From Acanthococcus lagerstroemiae (Eukaryota > Arthropoda > Insecta > Hemiptera > Eriococcidae): a stretch of DNA of 64,000 nt. The notes under the pieces are model-generated. The model was not told the DNA's origin. It made no database searches and saw only the letters and a program-made list of their open reading frames with translations. The position numbers and the translations under genes are program-made. The stretch is from the NCBI GenBank assembly GCA_031841125.1, contig CM063106.1, positions 2,418,001 through 2,482,000 on the forward strand, given 5' to 3'. Positions 60,537 to 64,000 of this stretch are shown here, piece by piece. Positions within the stretch are counted from its first letter, which is position 1. The number at the start of each line of letters is the position of its first letter.

Positions 60537-60680
60537 TCAAAAGGGTTGTGTATCGTATTGAGTACGACGACGAGTCCGTCCGAATTGAATAGAAATTCTC
60601 GGTTGTGGTCCTGCGTTCTGAAGTAATATTTTCTTGTTTTCGTCGATTCGTAAAAATCGTTCATTGCCATCGGCGTATGT
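60537..60680 (-). CDS. Candidate terminal exon, unrecognised
   Basis: On the minus strand an acceptor (TTTTAATTTACTGTACAG, ending 60681) opens a phase-0 frame of 47 codons to TGA at 60537-60539. The peptide includes YADGNERFLRIDENKKILLQ, then NAGPQPRISIQFGRTRRR and ends TQPF. The part GNERFLRIDENKKILL is vaguely like a beta-trefoil repeat, but this is not a claim. A second frame is also open through most of the region. No AATAAA is seen within 150 bp downstream. No family is recognised. Confidence 0.25.
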   Translation of the reverse strand, partial: TYADGNERFLRIDENKKILLQNAGPQPRISIQFGRTRRRTQYDTQPF

Positions 60681-61490
60681 CTGTACAGTAAATTAAAACT
60701 TGAACAGCTGGTAATTCAAATTCTAATTCTGAAATATACGCTTACGTAGACACATCTGAATTTAAAGGAATGGTAATTTACATGAAGTTGAAGACTATTT
60801 ATTAACACGAATTTTTAGTGTCGAGTGTGGAATATTTACACGTGTCCTAACTAAAATGCATGAACAGTATAAACGATGAAGATATACTTAGCTCATAAAT
60901 AATATGCTGGAAAGCAAGAGGAAGCGGTGTACGTTACATTTAAACCAGGTTGGACTAGGTCGGAAACATGAAGAATTCCGCACTCAACACCCAGCGTGTA
61001 ATACCATCTATGTAAAATATTCATACGTATTGCTTGATAACTGAAAGTGTCACAAGACTCCTACTACAACAGGTATTAACACAAGTGGTTGCAAATCAAA
61101 AAACAATAGTATACTGTCCATGTTACGATAGGTTGACATTCATCAGTCAATAAAAGAGATAAAGAATGTGCTATGAATTAGGAATCTGAAAAAGACGATT
61201 GATAAAAATTCAAGAAAATGGGAACAAGGGTAAGGGACGTACTTTTGTATTTTGTTTTTTTAGGAAGAGGGAAAGGGTTTTAATTTTACAATCACACGAC
61301 GTCGATTTTAACAACTAAAAAACGAAAATGTGATCAATAACCTGAAAAGAATATACGTTCACCTTTGCAATTTTGCCAACTGATAAACTCGATTTGCCAG
61401 CTAGTAAACTGAATTTACCAACCTCTCTCATCGAAGAGTCATTGGACTATTTGAGGAATATTTTTAGAAAGAGACTCCCCCGTCTGTCAG
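60681..61490. other. No gene recognised; short word repeats near 61370-61420
   Basis: Near 61370-61420 three direct repeats of about 21 bp share TTTGCCAACTGATAAACTCG, TTTGCCAGCTAGTAAACTG and TTTACCAAC. Otherwise AT-rich and featureless. Confidence 0.4.
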
Positions 61491-62215
61491 GTCCCATTAT
61501 ATGACCCTATAGATAATTTCGCGAAAGGAGGAATCATGTTAACTCGTTTAGTGACTCCGTGTCCGGTGTTGAATCTGAATCGACTACTAACCAATGAGAA
61601 TTTGTCGCAATTAGATTGTAGCATTGAGCCCAGAGAAGGAGGTAAGAATTTTGAATGGACGGTCCGAAAGAGCGGTTTTAAGAAGAAGAGTCTATTCCAT
61701 TTTATTCATCGACCCATATCGCGGATTTAAGCCATTTGATGTTCAATCGCCGTCGATTATCTTATTGAAATCTATGAAAACAAACTTTTAATGCCATCTA
61801 GAATCAGAAAGATAGTTTCTCTGTCCTAACGATCAAAATCCGAAGTAAACGTAATAATATCGTTCGATCGAGCTCAAATTTTTAAAATTCTACGTTTCCA
61901 TGAAAGGAAACAATAAAACGCCCGGCACTATTCGAAATTTTTCGAAAAATAAATACTGTGTCCCAGCATGCGAGTGTGGGGAAGAACAGGAAGCGTCGAA
62001 AGAACATGAATTCGAGTTCGAAGCACCCGACGGTACTCTAATTCACGTTGTTACAGGTAAGCGAGTAACGTAGGAGTAAACAGCGAGTTATTTGCGAGTA
62101 TCCAGAATCAATTTAAAACTGGTGGGCATATTTGGCATAACATTCTAAATTAATTCTTCCCATTATCGCAGGCCTTTACGAACCCAGTAAGATGCTCGTA
62201 TCACTGGCGCGGTAG
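61491..62215 (+). CDS. Candidate three-exon gene fragment, unrecognised
   Basis: Three intervals with splice signals and compatible phases: 61491-61641 (acceptor CGTCTGTCAG, donor GGAG|GTAAGA, phase 1), 61967-62056 (acceptor TACTGTGTCCCAG, donor TTACAG|GTAAGC, phase 1) and 62172-62215 (acceptor CCCATTATCGCAG, ending in TAG). Exon 1 has an in-frame ATG at 61536 (MLTRLVTPCPVLNLNR). Exon 2 reads CECGEEQEASKEHEFEFEAP followed by DGTLIHVVT. This is acidic, with an APDGT-x-(I)-x-V run that faintly recalls chitin-binding cuticle proteins, but the usual ADENG tail does not follow. Exon 3 is short (LYEPSKMLVSLAR). The frame agreement across two introns is the best support. Confidence 0.33.
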
Positions 62216-63576
62216 CTGAAATTAAAAAGTTTTCAAGAACGACGTTGTTTAACAGCGTGGAAGAAAAAAAGGTTATATTAAAAAGTTGAATTTAACTCAG
62301 TCGGAAAAATTGGAAGTAAAAAGTTCATTCCACGCACCGACTGTTTGAAGGCGTATTTTAGGGTACATCAGCTCTTCCAATCTTTCTGTTAGGTTGAAAA
62401 GTTAGACATTCCAAACGAAAACAACTGTCATTTACTTCGAAGATAAGTGAGGCTTCGTCATAACTGATCGTCGAGCAAGGAGGAAAATTCTTTTTTGGAC
62501 ACGGTGGATGGCGTGTAGGAAACTACTGCGACAGTATTTACAAAGAAAATGTTAGCTTATACTCGTAAATACCGAGTAAGTGTGCCTGCCATTTCTAGCG
62601 AGAAAACTCGTGTCACCTTCGAATATAACGTGAGAATAAACGCGTGTCGAACGACTTATATTTAGCATCTGTAGACATACGACTGCCTAATTTGGATAAG
62701 GAATTGAAGCAAGGAACAACACATTTGCTATCGAATTCCCCACTCAGCTCTCACTGCCGACTTCTTGGTTACGAATGACAAACATTACTTTTCCTGAAAT
62801 CATTTCTGGTATTACACATATGTCGTATGCCGATTATGTATACCTACACTGCAGTAAAGGTGACGTCGAGAGAAAAACACTAACATTATTCGCACGAGAT
62901 GACACACGATCGAATCAGCTCAAACGATGGAAATACTTGGTAGATTTTTTTTCTTCCATTTAATGTACGGTTTCTTAGGAGCCAGAACGCCATATGTGCC
63001 GCCTGACCCTTGCAATTTTTCATGCTCTCGTTTTTTAATACTCGGTGCCACATTCTTTTTTTACAGATTTTTTCTTCTTGTTGTCTTCCCTGTTTTCGTT
63101 TTCTTAATGTTAATTTAGGTACCTGCTGGCGTGATATCTTATATACTGCCGTTTCGATAAGTTGCCGTTAATTTTACCTCTGTCAATCTACATGAAAATT
63201 TCGCATACTACCGCATACGAGTAATAATTATCAATATCAAGCTCGTTATTGACAACGTGTTCAATGTGGGCACTATGGACAACAACACTGGACATCTTAA
63301 CAGAAGGAGAAAGGGGAAATGGAATTAAAAAAATGAAAACAAGGATATTTGCGAGCGATGATGTTTCGAAATTTGATGAAACGGGACAAAACAAAAAGAG
63401 CAAATTTTGCCATCTTAAAGCGACCCTCTCGCTAGTATGCCCTTATCTATACAATAAGGAAAATCTTTAGACAGCTCACCTTAAAAGGTTCCGATTAAAA
63501 TGTGGCGTCCATCAAGTACGTATATTAACGTGTTAGCAGATACACAGATCACGATCGGCCTCTCTCGTCGTTAACA
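62216..63576. other. No gene recognised
   Basis: AT-rich spacer. Plus frames of 60-73 codons at 62775, 62927 and 63249 have no recognised family. Confidence 0.4.
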
Positions 63577-63627
63577 TCAGTCAGTTGTACGAGGTAGTGA
63601 TAAACACGAATAAACGTTATCGAGCGT
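63577..63627 (+). promoter_or_regulatory. Possible initiator and first non-coding exon
   Basis: TCAGT at 63577-63581 matches the arthropod initiator (A+1 at 63579). It is followed 46 bp later by a strong donor GAGC|GTAAGT (63626). A short CT-rich stretch precedes it. No TATA box or DPE is evident at the expected positions. This could be the transcription start of a gene extending beyond the window. Confidence 0.22.
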
Positions 63628-64000
63628 AAGTACGTTTTCTCACATATTTGTAAAATAATGGGCATTATAGAGTAATAAGGAACTACATTTAACAAAATTA
63701 CCAGTCTGAACAGCCCTAGTGCGTTTCAAAAATTTTTCTAAATAACATTTCTGCGCGGGCATTCCAGGATGTGTGATGAAGTTTACTTTCAAACGGAGCT
63801 CAATTTATGTTAATAAATTTTATTGGAGACACGAAAAACATATTGTAACTGAAATCTTTACAGAATCCAAAATAAATTATAAGAAGTCGGGAAAATTCAC
63901 GGCCGAGTCCATGATTAGCTAGATGATCGGGAAAGAAAATATTGGAAATCTGAGAAGGTGTAATGAACTTTTTTTCGAAACCGTGGCACGTTTAAATGAA
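63628..64000. other. No gene recognised
   Basis: AT-rich end of the window. Nothing supportable. Confidence 0.4.

Overview
The window looks like nuclear DNA of an insect, most likely a sternorrhynchan hemipteran (aphid or scale-insect type). It is AT-rich with no obvious CpG depletion, has microsatellites and very sparse coding, and is crowded with broken transposable elements of kinds common in insects: Tc1, mariner, Penelope, R1/I/Jockey-type LINEs, FLYWCH-MULEs, and a DDE-type family that is common in aphids. The palindrome AGGTACCT recurs throughout. The clade below insect is inference. I see no rRNA, no convincing tRNA, no CRISPR and no bacterial operon.

Host genes. The clearest is a two-exon galactose-3-O-sulfotransferase gene on + (exon 1 at 56216-56364, exon 2 at 57956-58997; 396 aa spliced), a Golgi type II membrane enzyme. 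The second is one internal exon on - at 37329-37558. It encodes the third cytoplasmic loop of a beta-adrenergic-like octopamine receptor and has intact splice sites; the exons for the transmembrane helices were not found, so the receptor gene probably spans much or all of the window with very long introns. Weaker, unrecognised exon candidates lie at 61491-62215 (+, three splice-compatible exons), 60537-60680 (-), 30396-30564 (-, resembles the end of an Ig I-set domain), 20010-20117 (-, followed by AATAAA), 50762-50831 (+) and 8827-9042 (-).

Mobile DNA from left to right: a MITE at 2184-2438 with a partial inverted copy near 7.4 kb; LINE pieces at 10.7-11.5 kb (-), 12.4-13.1 kb (-) and 13.1-13.6 kb (+); a LINE RT between inverted repeats at 21.8-23.1 kb; a Tc1 transposase relic (24.9-26.2 kb) abutting a Penelope-like fragment with a GIY-YIG nuclease (26.2-27.2 kb); a DDE-type transposase relic (30.8-31.6 kb); a MULE-like element (34.3-35.7 kb); LINE ORF1 and 3'-end pieces (38.8-40.3 kb); a 755-bp hAT-like MITE with an exact 8-bp target duplication (46.0-46.8 kb); an internally deleted mariner (48.1-49.0 kb); an 85-bp near-perfect palindrome (54.7 kb); and a second MULE-like element (59.1-59.9 kb).

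The most unusual pattern is in the two MULE-like loci. Instead of long terminal inverted repeats, each is bounded by several spaced copies of a 10-16 bp word specific to that element, forward on one side and reverse-complemented on the other. Similar word arrays without a recognisable transposase occur at 6.7-7.0 kb, 29.0-29.2 kb and inside the 34-kb element.
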